Source of the DNA: Capniomyces stellatus
Lineage: Eukaryota > Kickxellomycota > Harpellomycetes > Harpellales > Legeriomycetaceae
Assembly (NCBI GenBank): GCA_001661515.1
Contig: LUVW01000014.1
Location: 186,001-250,000, forward strand
Reading direction: 5' to 3'
DNA: 64,000 nt
The number at the start of each line of letters is the position of its first letter. The first letter of the stretch is position 1. The notes beneath the pieces are model-generated. The model was not told the origin of the DNA. It saw only the letters and a list, made by a program, of their open reading frames with translations, and did not search any database. A program made the position numbers and the translations under genes. This document shows positions 21,575-32,240 of the stretch, one piece after another.

Positions 21575-23086
21575 TTTACAGAATCAGTTAAATTTGGTTT
21601 AGCAGATTAATCTAGAGCATTCAGCTTTTTGCAGTTTAAATTAAAAATGTATAGTGTTTGAACACTGTAGGTTTTGTTTATACATTAATTAGGCTTTTTT
21701 TTTGTTCATGTTATTCTCTAATTCTTTTGAATTCAACAATAGAGTTTTGCAGTTTTTATTGGCTGCAGTTCCCCGTTTAAATTGCTTTATTTATTTTTAA
21801 CGCATTGCTAATTGGCCTATTGTTAACAAAGCTTAAAGTGCAGGGCTTTGGGAATCAAATAGTGAAAGTCAAATCAGTGAAACTCAATGGGACGATGTAC
21901 ACGAGGTCAACAGCGTGAATGTAGTTTGCAAATAAACCAGGCAAGTTTGTCCAGGTATTTTGGAGTGTTTACGCGGTTGGTTACTGGACATAGCCAAGAG
22001 TTCGATAAAAATGTTTTAGTCAATAAGCTTAGTTTGTTGATAAGTTTGTTGGTGAATTTGTTGATAAGTTTGTCGACGAGTTTGTATGAATGTTCTGCAA
22101 GAGTGCCTTGTTTTTGTGTTCTGTTTATTTTCATGTCTACATTTGTTTGTCTTTAAAAGCAATGTACAGCATCTATAATGAAAGATGATATGCATGCTAT
22201 ATAATCACGCTGATAGTCATGGTAGGGTCGAGATAAAGTTTTTTTTTTTGTTTTTTTTTTTGGCAAACTGCTACTTTACTGCGTTTGCGCTTTAAAACCT
22301 TGCAAATATGACTGTACTATCTCTAACTGCTAGAGTATAACTTTTCCAAATGGTTGAGCTATAGTCTAGTAGTAATTGAAGTTAAGAGGCAGTTTTTTGC
22401 TGCTAGTATTATCGTGTGATTTACATTGATTTTTAGCGATTATTAACTTGATTACATCTTTTCTCTATCCCAAATATCAAAATCTATAGCAAAATTCTAG
22501 CATTTGTTTAAAACAAAGCTGTGGTTTTGATTGGATGCTTATGGTTTCTTTAGTAATTGCTTTCTTTGAAATAAAGTTGAAAGTAGTGCAAAAGAGCAAA
22601 AAAGATCTAATTTGACCGTGATAGATTGATTTAATATATGACGACAATAACCAATAATTTCCAGAAACAGATGTAAAAAAAACAATAAAGTATTGGAACC
22701 ATTATTTTTTTCTCCATTAATTTTCTATTGCATATTCTTTTCCATTTGGTGGCAAACAAGTGCTATGAATGTAGTAGAAAGCGTAATGTAAAAGTTAAAA
22801 AAGGCACAAAAAAAAAAATTAAAAGTTTTAAATTAAACTAAAAATTTTAAATTCCAAATTACTCTACGATTCAAATTCTCAAAATTAGTATTAATGAGGA
22901 GAGGAATTTTTTTTTTGTTCTGAAATAAGTATATTTGTTTAGTTTAATCAAACCTACTCTTTTCACTCCAGAACTATTTGTGCTAGATATATCTCGGTTT
23001 TATATCCATTAATTTATTAATACCAACGAAATCCACTCTGACTATAGTCAAACACCACACAGTTAAGCACCGCATAATTTCAAGCA
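21575..23086. other. 1.5 kb AT-rich spacer, no gene recognised
   Basis: Holds a 12-bp imperfect tandem repeat at 22031-22090, several homopolymer tracts (T runs near 22242, A/T runs near 22680 and 22810), and no exon series. Its right end must contain the SAP30 promoter. Confidence 0.55.
22031..22090. repeat. 12-bp imperfect tandem repeat, five copies
   Basis: Five consecutive 12-base units related to AGTTTGTTGATA. On the minus strand they read as a four-residue periodic Lys-Leu-Ile-Asn pattern in a 75-codon frame (21907-22134) that has no other support. Confidence 0.8.
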
Positions 23087-23754
23087 ATGCCAGCAAAGAA
23101 CAAACCGCTACAAAACAGCTCACAGCCACTAAGGCCACAGTCGAATGGAGTATCCAAGCCACCAAAATCACAAAGTAATTCGATTTAAATTAACCTTGTC
23201 ACGCCTAATATACTTGTTGCGCCTAATACCGCGTGCTTAAATGCACGACTACAGGCTGTCCCAACTTTACTAAAAATAACTTGTATTCTACCCTGTACTT
23301 TTTAACCTCCAAATTGCTTTACACGCTTAGATAAAAATGCACAGGTGAGCGCCTTTCTATAAATATAAATTTTTGCCGTAAAGTAAACGTTAAGAATAGC
23401 CTCTTATTGTAGCCTTTGGTTAAACTGTGCTATCTATATTTCATTTAGGTCGATTTCAATACCTTTAGTATGCCACTGCTAAGGAGGTATAGGCAGGTGT
23501 TCAAATTAAACGTGAAGGCAAGATCTTCCAAAGACGATTTAGCAATAGCCGCGACTAAGCACCATGTCCAATACAATATCGACGAGGTGGATACTATAGC
23601 TCGCTTTTTGTTTGCAATCAGAAACAAAGGTATTTAACCACTCGTATTTTGAATTTCCTTCCGTCTATTCATATCTTTGTTTGGTAGTTAGCGACCCTCT
23701 GCCCGTTTTATCTCTCAAAGCTATCTACTTTATGTTTGTATAGATCGACAATAG
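23087..23754 (+). CDS. SAP30: SAP30-like subunit of the Sin3 histone deacetylase complex
   Basis: Exons 23087-23174, 23332-23345, 23449-23629 and 23744-23754 give a compact protein of 97 residues. The third exon is the Sin3-binding SAP30 domain: VDFNTFSMPLLRRYRQVFKL, then DDLAIAATKHHVQYNIDEVD and TIARFLFAIRNK. This matches the family pattern of LRRYRR..KL, a charged linker, LA..V..HF, then a helix ending FL.A(V/I)RN. SAP30 stabilises the Sin3-HDAC corepressor that deacetylates histones at target promoters. The first exon is a short basic Gln/Ser/Pro-rich tail. A 14-base microexon is required to connect the first and third exons in phase. The last exon of 11 bases adds only DRQ and is the least certain part; an acceptor seven bases later would give a different short tail. 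Confidence 0.82.
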
Positions 23755-25319
23755 TAATGGCGGATCTGAGGTTTGTCTTGTGGCATCCTCTACACACGCG
23801 TTAAGGGAGGATAAAGTTTTTTTTTTCCTACGTTCCTTTTTCCGACTTTTAACTTGTAAAATACACTTGAGTGGTTTGGGATGTTTTGATACATATACGT
23901 ATACATTTAGATTTATTATTAAAACTACTACTATAGCCTCGATATTTAAAGTGGACAATGCTGTTTTATTGCTTTCAAATAAACTCTTTAATATATCACC
24001 ATACCCACCTCCCTCTCTTTGTGGAGGTATCGGACTTTAGTTTTGTGATTTTACATCAAGCACTCTTGGCTATTTTGATTATAGCATTTCCATTTTTTTT
24101 TCTCAAGTCAAATCGCCTTAAAGCACCTACATCAAACTTATCTAGACATCTATAAAGTTATTATGTTAAGACCAGATAAAGTGAGAATCCACATTGTATT
24201 TATAGAGTGAGTGAGTTGAAAAAGATCAAATAAGGGTTCTAAACGTGCGAACAAAGCAAATTTGTCATAGCATGTGGTATTTGTTTAAACCACTACTCCT
24301 ATTCCAGCCAAGGAAACTAAGTCCGTCTAGTATCTGTCAGTGCTTAATGGCCACAATACAGCACACTTTTAGATTGAATTTGAGAGAATGTAAGCTCAAA
24401 CCAAGCATTTTTTTATTTTAATGTTTCTAGAAGCCAGACCATGAGTGGTTTTGCCTCCAAGTAAGAACAAAGTACATGCCTTTCTGGTGTAATATTGCTT
24501 CTACATTTTATATTGCAAAAAAATACACCAAATTCCCACATTAGGCTCTATACCAATCTGATTCACTGGTGGTTTAGAAATAGCCCTTTGTCTTGAGTTA
24601 TGACTTTTTCGATGTAATTATAGGGCACAAACCTTGAACAATAAAAGAATTCAAGGCTGCCTAATTGTAGATTATGATTTGCGTATCAATCATTTCAGTA
24701 CCATTTGCCCAAGCTTAAAATGAATGCGGGTAATCATAGCGAATACTCGCAGGATTTTTGGCAAAAATCAAGGAAGGCTTTTCCTTGGTTAAATTCATTG
24801 CTCAACAAAATCATTAAAAACGATTCGTATTAATACACCCAAAATTCATCGAGTTTTCTTTTAATGGTGTAAAAAATTAGGTTTATCGGACTCGGTTTTT
24901 TCTTTTCTTTTCACTGTTTATTATTTATTTTCAAGATTAAATTACAAATTAAGAAACTTTTTTTAAAATTAGCGAAAAAAGTAACGAAAATTAAAAAAAA
25001 ACACTGCAATAATCAGTAATAAAAGTATATAAAAATCAATAAAAATAAAATCAATAAAAATAGCTCGAGTTTTGCTTTACTTTACGATAACAATGGGACT
25101 GATTATTTCTCCAATGTGATTTATAATACATCGAGTGTTTCAAAAAACAATAATACTAACAAACTCTGCTGTTATATTGGCCGAGTGATTGTTTTTATGT
25201 CAAAATAATTCCCCAAATCCAGCTTATATTATAAACCCAACGTATAATTGCTTCCAGCTTAACAGAAACAAAGCTAGGTATTGGCCAAGCAGCGTTTGTT
25301 TGTGTTCTTTGCATTTTTT

Positions 25320-25420
25320 TTTATTTACTGCTTTTATCTATTTACTGTTTTTATCTGTTTACTACTTTCTATCTATTTGCTGATTTTTATCCATTTGTTG
25401 ATTTTATCCATTTCTATATT
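25320..25420. repeat. degenerate T-rich tandem repeat upstream of GH17 gene
   Basis: Five or six imperfect copies of a unit of about 16-18 bases of the form TTTTATC(T/C)ATTT followed by a variable tail. It lies about 200 bases upstream of the GH17 start codon. Confidence 0.6.
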
Positions 25421-25508
25421 TAGCAAAAAGAGCATCACTTTCACCAAAGAAACAAAATAGTCGGAGGAAAATCCGCAAACAGGAATTTGACGCAAAGTTT
25501 GGTTTTGG

Positions 25509-25516
25509 TATAAATA
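25509..25516 (+). promoter_or_regulatory. TATA box of the first GH17 gene
   Basis: TATAAATA lies 120 bases before the ATG, followed by a CA/CT-rich leader without ATG codons, as in strongly expressed fungal cell-wall genes. Position and sequence are seen directly; use as a promoter is inferred. Confidence 0.6.
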
Positions 25517-25635
25517 AGAAGTATCAAGGAGCAACGTTCAGTAGAACCTATATCCACCTTGCTTAATTCTCAAAACCACTACACCACCTGCTCTTCACAC
25601 AACACAAGTTAGGTATTACTCACCAAACAGTCACT

Positions 25636-26724
25636 ATGAAGCTTTTAAGTTTAATTTATTTAAGCATCAATCTCGCAACCCATTCTAGTGCGGAATCTAG
25701 GTTTAACGGGTTAAATTATAACCCTAAAAGACCTGACGGATCATGTCCTACGCTTAACGACGTTAAAGCTGATTTGTCGGTCTTGTCAAAGTATACCGAT
25801 ACTCTAAGAACCTACAGTTCCAGCGACTGCAAATCAGGAGACCTGCTGTTAAACGCGATGCAAGGCACTCCTTGGAAACTTTACATGGGTGTGTGGGTTG
25901 GAAAAGACGACTTGTCGTATGAGAATGACAAAAAGGAGATCCAGCGTCTCAGTGGTATATACGACCTCAAGAAAAATATCAAGGCGATTGTTGTTGGGAG
26001 CGAGTCTATTTACAGAAAGGAGAGAACCGCTGAGCAAATGGCCGACAAGGTCAAAGATATGAAACAGACACTAAATGCCCTGTACTTGGGCAATATTAAG
26101 GTGACTGCTGGTGAAACGTGGCCGCACTACACTGCCCCATTGATTAGCGCAGTCGATTTTATCTTTGTCCACATATTCCCATTCTGGGAAGGCAAAACTA
26201 TTCCCGAGTCAAGTGATGTAATTTTCAACCATATTTATGATCTTGAAAAGGTGTCAACCGGCAAAGAGATCAAGATTGGCGAGACAGGCTGGCCTTCTGA
26301 TGGTGACAACTACGATGCTGCTATCCCAAGTGTCACAAATGCACAGAAATATATGAGCGACTTTGTTTGCAGAGCTAAAAGCGAGGGATACGACTACATG
26401 TATTTCTCGGCAATGGACGCGCCATGGGCATCTTCTAATAACGCAAGCAATGTCGAAAAACACTGGGGTATTATTAAGGCAGACTACAAAACCCCTAAAT
26501 ACGCCGGTGATTCGTGGTTTGACTGCAAAAGTGCTCCAAGCAAGCCTTCGTCAAACACAACAACCTCAAAGGATTCAAAAACAACATCCGATACCCAAAC
26601 CACAACTGGCGCCAACAGCAACTCAACGACCGACAAAGTAGGCGCTGCTGACAGCACTCGCTTGTTGTCCACCAGCGTCCTTATATCGTTGCTGTTTTTG
26701 GCAACATTATCCCTACTTGCCTAA
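25636..26724 (+). CDS. GH17 glucan 1,3-beta-glucosidase/transglycosidase, probably GPI-anchored
   Basis: Single-exon frame of 362 residues. Residues 1-19 are a signal peptide. The GH17 barrel runs from FNGLNYNPKRPDGSCPTLND to about residue 298. The general acid/base is Glu123 in IVVGSES and the nucleophile is Glu216 in IKIGETGWPSDG. The conserved VDFIFVHIFPFWEG and MYFSAMDAPWA are also present. Fungal relatives (Bgl2, Scw4, Scw10 type) trim and rejoin beta-1,3-glucan in the wall. A Ser/Thr/Asn-rich stalk (300-335) and a hydrophobic C-terminal helix that runs to the end suggest a GPI anchor signal. A paralogue lies on the opposite strand at 30734-31915. The family is certain; the anchor is inferred. 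Confidence 0.95.
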   Translation: MKLLSLIYLSINLATHSSAESRFNGLNYNPKRPDGSCPTLNDVKADLSVLSKYTDTLRTYSSSDCKSGDLLLNAMQGTPWKLYMGVWVGKDDLSYENDKKEIQRLSGIYDLKKNIKAIVVGSESIYRKERTAEQMADKVKDMKQTLNALYLGNIKVTAGETWPHYTAPLISAVDFIFVHIFPFWEGKTIPESSDVIFNHIYDLEKVSTGKEIKIGETGWPSDGDNYDAAIPSVTNAQKYMSDFVCRAKSEGYDYMYFSAMDAPWASSNNASNVEKHWGIIKADYKTPKYAGDSWFDCKSAPSKPSSNTTTSKDSKTTSDTQTTTGANSNSTTDKVGAADSTRLLSTSVLISLLFLATLSLLA

Positions 26725-27105
26725 AAATTTTAGCAGACATTATATGTGTTGCAAGCCAATATTGTATACGTGTCTTTTTCTTCTTTTGATTAAATAAACT
26801 TTTTTTCTTAAAAAAAAAAAGATATGTTTAAACTTTAAAACAAATGATCTCAACAGTGTAATATTGCCTTTATTGCCTTTTCCAATAGTGCGCTTACACT
26901 GTATAATAATAAGAACCGGTGTTCAGTTTTTCAATATAATTATAATAATAGTAAAAACTCTCGACGTTTGCCAGCATGGACGAGGCATGTGGTTTATTAT
27001 AAAGTACATCCATATGGGAAACTTCGTCGTTTCAACGAATTGACTTGGTAGTCTAGGATACATCCTTCAAGCCCTAATATTTTCAGTACACAGCATAAAT
27101 TGACG
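26725..27105. other. 3' spacer between GH17 gene and the DUF2415 gene
   Basis: Convergent gene ends. Besides the poly(A) signal of the GH17 gene nothing was recognised. Confidence 0.55.
26793..26798 (+). terminator. poly(A) signal of the first GH17 gene
   Basis: AATAAA lies 69 bases after the stop codon and is followed by a T run and an A run at about 26801-26820, the expected arrangement for cleavage and polyadenylation. Confidence 0.5.
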
Positions 27106-29204
27106 TTACTCGTTCAGAAAAAAGCTAGACAGCGCTATATCTCCACATTCAGCAAAGTTCAAACGGTTGGGAATACAGTCGACTAAAGTTACAAAAATAT
27201 TTTTTCTATAAAAAAGATAAAAACAAGCAATTACCAACAAACATCTTTTCGCTATTCTGTGAGAATTCAAGCCCTGTAATCTGGATTTTATTGTTGTCGC
27301 CAGATATCTTTAGTACCTGTCTCTTATTAAAAGTCCGCGCGTCAACCACATTAACGTAGGATGCATGCTACAAAAAAAAACGGCATTAAAAACTTAATGT
27401 CAACACTAATACCAATTCGAATTTGGAGTCTATGGTTTATGGCTAATAAGCCCTTAAATACACTCAAAGTACCTCTGAGAAAGCTAAAAGGTCCAATGAT
27501 CCACTGGGGTTAAACTTCACATTTCTACAAGCTCCTCTAGACCTCCCTCTCTACAAACATAGAAAAACGCATGTAATTTAAATATATAACCTCCAAAACC
27601 TAGCGCGCATTCTATTGCAAGTCAAATATATGAGTGTACCTGGAACGTTTCGATGCTAGTGAGTTTTTTGGAATTTCGAATATCCCATATGTTTACATAT
27701 CCGTCTTGGCTTCCAACCGCAAACGTGTTGGAGAACTGGTTCCAATCGCATGAAAATGACGCATCGTTTGAGCCTAAAAACAACAATTAATTGACAGACT
27801 ATTTAGTTATTTGCCATTGAAGCTACTGCGGTGTCTGTGTTGCGCATATAGGTTTTTACTAGTTGGCACAAGATCGGGTTAAAAGAAACACTCTATAGAC
27901 AATTCGCTCAGTTGATTTCAGCATCAATACCAATAGCTTTGCTTTTTTCTCGGCGTTTCGCCAATGTATTCATCAAGACATACGCTTTTTTGCTTTAGGG
28001 TAACAAACAAGGCAATTTCGATGTGCCGCTTTAAGGGTTATTTAAAAAATACACTTGCCTATTAAAGTTGCAATTCTCTCAAAATCGCTGCCTCTTTTAT
28101 TAAACAGAAAAACCTCGTTGGTGTCCCCCACTACAACCATCTTTGTATTGTCTCTACTTATCGACGCTATTTTATTTAGTACATTTATATATTAGATCAC
28201 CAAACCAAACCATAAACCACAATTACCTCTCTCTACACTAGAACCAGCTACCAATAAATATAAATATATATATATTCATAATAATTAGTCGGTTACCGCT
28301 ATTTATTGAAGTGTTGAATTTTATTTCGGACTCAATGTTGAGATTGGGAAAAGAAAGGATCTTTATCGTTTGGTCGTTGTTGCACGCTAGTATCCGTATT
28401 CTACTGTTGAGATTTGGTGGAGAATACTCCTCGCATGTATTGAATCGGTCATACTCATCGGACCCACAGTCTAAATCAAACAGCACCGAGTTGTTTATTG
28501 AGCCGCCTATCTGCGACAGCTTTTCCTCCAACGGGTTATTCAAGTTTGAAACGACAATTTCTCCCCTCTGCCCACCAGCAACCACGTATCCATACCTATA
28601 AATGTTGGCCGGTAATGTTAAACCGCTGTATCAGTAACGCAAAAAAGCAACTGGATTTTGATGCAGATAATATCAACAATAAAGGCAAAGTGAAATAAAG
28701 TTGTTTTATTACTTTACGGCCAAGGATACTGGCTCAAATGGTAGATCTCTCAGTACTCTAGCAGACTATTACAAAGTCGAGTTAACCATAGAAGAAAAAC
28801 AATACACTTTCTTTTTAGTAATACACAACGCCAACACAGAGAACCCGGATATAAAGCGGGGATATATATATATATACTTATAAGCGTAGTAAACCTTAAA
28901 TACCCTTTTTGTGCTGGTATCATATTTGTCGATATTGCACCTATATATCGAGTAGATGCTGTGCTTGTTATACGAACACGTAATTACATCTCGAAGTTGC
29001 CTACATGTATTATATTATATTATATTGTATGCATATTAATTGTATTAGTGGCTTGCACTGTTGCTCCAAAACTATTCAAAGCGACACTCATATTGTATTT
29101 CCAGATGCGCGATGAGTGAAATGTGGTTACCAATGATTCCAGCTGGTTCTTTGAGGAAGCCTGATGGGCTCGGGACTAACAAAATCTTCTATCCCTGATG
29201 TCAT
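27106..29204 (-). CDS. WD-repeat protein with DUF2415 motif, function unknown
   Basis: Ten exons, 29204-29131, 29000-28904, 28765-28713, 28595-28297, 28247-28227, 28166-28059, 27773-27640, 27550-27473, 27367-27235 and 27182-27106, give 357 residues. The family is a fungal WD40-like beta-propeller. Its hallmark is the short DUF2415 segment GACRNVKFNPSGSLDLLAFS, which carries the DLL signature. Other conserved blocks are WQLRDVITCSYNKHSIYSIY, VLRDLPFEPVSLAVKYGYVV then AGGQRGE, RDNTKMVVVGDTNEVFLFN, and FAVGSQDGYVNIWDIRNSKK. The last shows a typical WD ending. One exon is only 21 bases long. The intron between exons 6 and 7 begins with GC rather than GT (AG/GCAAGT); only this donor keeps the frame and the conserved GSNDASFSCDW. 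No function is known to me for this family. The gene lies between the two GH17 genes and converges on the first. Confidence 0.85.
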
Positions 29205-30733
29205 GTTTATGTTTTTTATATATTTAGTTGTTGTTTTTGGCTACAATTTGTTTTTACAAAGCAGCATACTAAAGTAGTCATTGAGGATTAGTTACAGCTA
29301 TTTAAGACGTCAAAATTAAAAACAAAAAGAATAAACAACTTGCAGCTACAAGTTATATTAAATTATACGTTCAAAATATGACAGTCATTTCAACTTTGTG
29401 AACTGCTCTTTAGTTTTAAGCACCAAGTTTGGATCATTATTTGTTGCACTATAATAGCATTTGATTTATGACAAGCTAAGCCTTTTTTTTATTGCTCACA
29501 CGGCTTAAGTTGCTAATTTCACAAACCATTGAGTACTAAATTAAAATAAATGTGTAGTGTGACTTTTGCATAAACAAAAGTTTAAATGTTTGGGTCCGCT
29601 TTTACTGAATTTAGTGGCAGTTTAAACTTTTTAGGTACGTAGTAGGGTTAATTTAACTTGAGTTGATTTGAACATGTCACAAAAAATTGGTCATAAAACT
29701 AGGGCTACATTAAAAATATGCGAATTATAATTATGCTAACCAAATGTGCTTTAGTATATAAAATAATATAATAAAATAAAAGTAATAATATAATAATATA
29801 ATAAAAATAAAAATAATAATAATAATAAAAAATAGAATAAAAAAAAAGATAAAAGTAACAATAAAAATAGACAAAATAATAAGGATAAAAGCAATAAAAG
29901 TAAAAATAGATGAAATAATTGGGAAAGTGCAACAACCAGACTAGTTAACAGTATACAACAATAATAAAATCAGTATCGACATTGGACAGTCGATATGTTC
30001 ATTGGGCCAATAGATATTACTGTTTGTATTGTTAAGCTCACACAAATGTTTGTACCTTTATAGGTGGTTGCTGCAGCTTTATTTTTAAAAAAACGGCTGT
30101 GTCTAGTGACCAATGTTTAAACAATACTCATATTTTGGGCAACAAACAAAGCGGGGCCTTTACTTGCTCGTACACAGTTTTCACATTTACCTAGAAACAC
30201 ATGTAACCTAAACCATTTATAGGCGGACTTTGTTTGCACCTTTTATTTTTTATGTGTACAACTGCAGTGACAAAAGGTAAAAGAAATATGAAAAAATCAA
30301 AAATATCACAGCAGGCCCAGTCAGTCTATACATAAAAGATATTCAAAAATGTATTAACCAACCAGTAGATAACAATCTATAAACCCAAGTTAAGTTCATA
30401 TTTGAATTGACTAGGCTTAGATTACTGTCCGCTTTAGTGTTCTTAGACACTCTAGCAAAATTAAAACAAATGTGGCTGTTGTGCTAGCTTTGTCAGACGG
30501 TTTTTATGGCACTATTTGTGGATGGGGCAAAAAACCTACTTTCCCAAGCCATAATTTTGTGTATTTTTTTCATATTGATTTTTTTATATGTATTTCGATA
30601 TAACGCTTTGAGTTTTGATGTTGATGTAGAATGGTTAAAAGAGGATGCGGTTTTAAGGTATATTGGGTGTTTTATAAAATCAAATATAATCTAAATTAAA
30701 AAGATAGTACAGCATAGATTGCAAACCAAATAT
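29205..30733. other. 1.5 kb AT-rich spacer, no gene recognised
   Basis: Contains an AT-rich block of AATAAT/ATAAAA-type simple sequence at about 29755-29905. A 62-codon + strand frame at 30506-30694 (MALFVDGAKNLL then a hydrophobic helix) has no supporting splice sites or recognisable family. Confidence 0.5.
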
Positions 30734-31915
30734 CTAAAACACAGAATTGTACAGCACTACACCAGCAAGCATACAGATTCTAAGACCGGATGTTATGGCG
30801 CAACTGAAACAAACAGGACCACCATTTTCTAGCCCACCGTTTTCCGAATTATTCCTGATTTCGCCTTGGGACTGGGTTTCGGAAGTATCGTTGTCGTCAG
30901 AGTTAGTTGGAGATAGGGTACTGGTTCCTGTGCTAGAGCTTGTCGTGCTAGACTTTGACTGCGAGCTAGTCGATGTTTTCACACCCTGATTTGGATTTAG
31001 AGTTGTCATGCTATCTGCACACTTTGCCCAATTGCTCCCTTTGAATTTTAATGTTTTATGGTCGGAACCCAGCACTCCCCAGTGGGATTCAACCTCATTG
31101 TGGTTCTCAGAGGCCCATGGCGAATCAAATGCTGAAAACCACACGTAATCTACCTTTTCTAACGAGGCTCTACAAGTAAATTCGTCCAAGTAGCTCTGCG
31201 CATTAGCAACGCTTGGAAATGCTGAGCCAATCGAATTGCCGCCTGAAGGCCATCCCACCTCGCCTATAACCACTCTCTTCCCCCTTGCCCTTGATTTCAC
31301 TTCTTCCAAATGAACAAAAGTTGTTTCTACTGCTTTTTGAACAGACTTCCCTTCCCAGTAGGGGAATATATGAACAAACACAAAATCAACAGCATCTATC
31401 ATAGGAGACACGTACTCGGGCCATGTGTCGCTCACAGTCAACTTTATGCTATCTAGGCTGTTCTGTTTAAGCGTTCTCCTCATGTCTTCAACTTTTTCTG
31501 CCATCTGCTTGCTAGTTCGCTCCTTTCTATATATCGCCTCACTCCCAACCACTATTCCCTTGACGTTTTTTCGCAGGTCATATTTTTTGCTTAGCCTGAT
31601 AATTTCTTTTTTGTCGTTTTCATACGACTTGTCGTCTTCACCTACCCACATACCTAGGTATATTTTCCAATTAGATCCCTTCATTGCGTCAAGAATCAGC
31701 TCCCCTGCGTCGCAGTCCTTGGTGCTGTATATTCTGACCGTGTCGGTATGGTTTGCTAATATGGCCAGATCTTGCACCACATCGCTTAAAACAGGACACG
31801 ACCCATCAGCTCTCTTGGGGTTATAGTTCAGTCCGTTTACGTATAGCTGTGCGTTGGATTTCTCTATAAACATATAGTTCCAACTGACTGCACTGATTAT
31901 ACTAAATAACTTCAT
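30734..31915 (-). CDS. second GH17 glucan 1,3-beta-glucosidase, paralogue of the one at 25636
   Basis: Single-exon frame of 393 residues. It shares most of its barrel with the other GH17 protein, including YVNGLNYNPKRADGSCPVLS, MWVGEDDKSYENDKKEI and YRKERT. Catalytic residues are Glu126 (IVVGSEA) as acid/base and Glu219 (VVIGEVGWPSGG) as nucleophile. VDFVFVHIFPYWEGKS and VWFSAFDSPWASEN are conserved. The N-terminal 22 residues are less hydrophobic than in the first copy but still suit a signal peptide. A long Ser/Thr stalk (about 315-355) leads to a hydrophobic C-terminus (CMLAGVVLYNSVF), consistent with a GPI signal. Same pathway as its paralogue: beta-1,3-glucan remodelling at the cell surface. 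The divergent stalks suggest different wall attachment or spacing. Confidence 0.94.
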   Translation of the reverse strand: MKLFSIISAVSWNYMFIEKSNAQLYVNGLNYNPKRADGSCPVLSDVVQDLAILANHTDTVRIYSTKDCDAGELILDAMKGSNWKIYLGMWVGEDDKSYENDKKEIIRLSKKYDLRKNVKGIVVGSEAIYRKERTSKQMAEKVEDMRRTLKQNSLDSIKLTVSDTWPEYVSPMIDAVDFVFVHIFPYWEGKSVQKAVETTFVHLEEVKSRARGKRVVIGEVGWPSGGNSIGSAFPSVANAQSYLDEFTCRASLEKVDYVWFSAFDSPWASENHNEVESHWGVLGSDHKTLKFKGSNWAKCADSMTTLNPNQGVKTSTSSQSKSSTTSSSTGTSTLSPTNSDDNDTSETQSQGEIRNNSENGGLENGGPVCFSCAITSGLRICMLAGVVLYNSVF

Positions 31916-32174
31916 GTTGTTGACGTGGAAAAAAATATAGAATAAAGAAAGAAAGACAAAGGTACTTGTCGTCTAGTAAATGGCTATCAATGCGTCTATA
32001 AAGAGTCAAATCTAGTATGATGTTGTTGCTTTATTGCTAGAGGAAACAAACGGTCGCTTTTGGTGGTCTTTATATAATTTTGATTGCCCTTGATTATCTG
32101 CTTTGCGTTTATTTATACCATTTTATTGAATACGTGCTTGGTATTTCACCTTGTTTTCTTAATCCTCTGCTTTT

Positions 32175-32240
32175 GCTTCTACTTTTGTTTATGTTTATGT
32201 TTATGTTTAAGCCTATGTTTATGTTTCTGTTTATATTTCC
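32175..32240. repeat. TTTATG hexamer repeat
   Basis: Successive six-base units of the type GTTTAT, seven or eight imperfect copies, in the upstream region of the second GH17 gene. Confidence 0.7.

Larger units (their letters stand above)
23755..25635. other. 1.9 kb upstream of the first GH17 gene
   Basis: No complete gene. Two exon-like blocks are noted: 24441-24460 plus 24545-24596, reading MSGFASK then LYTNLIHWWFRNSPLS, and 24711-24833, an open block ending in TAA with QKSRKAFPWLNSLLNK. They do not join in phase. Degenerate repeats of the type TTTTATCTATTTACTG lie at about 25320-25420. Confidence 0.45.
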
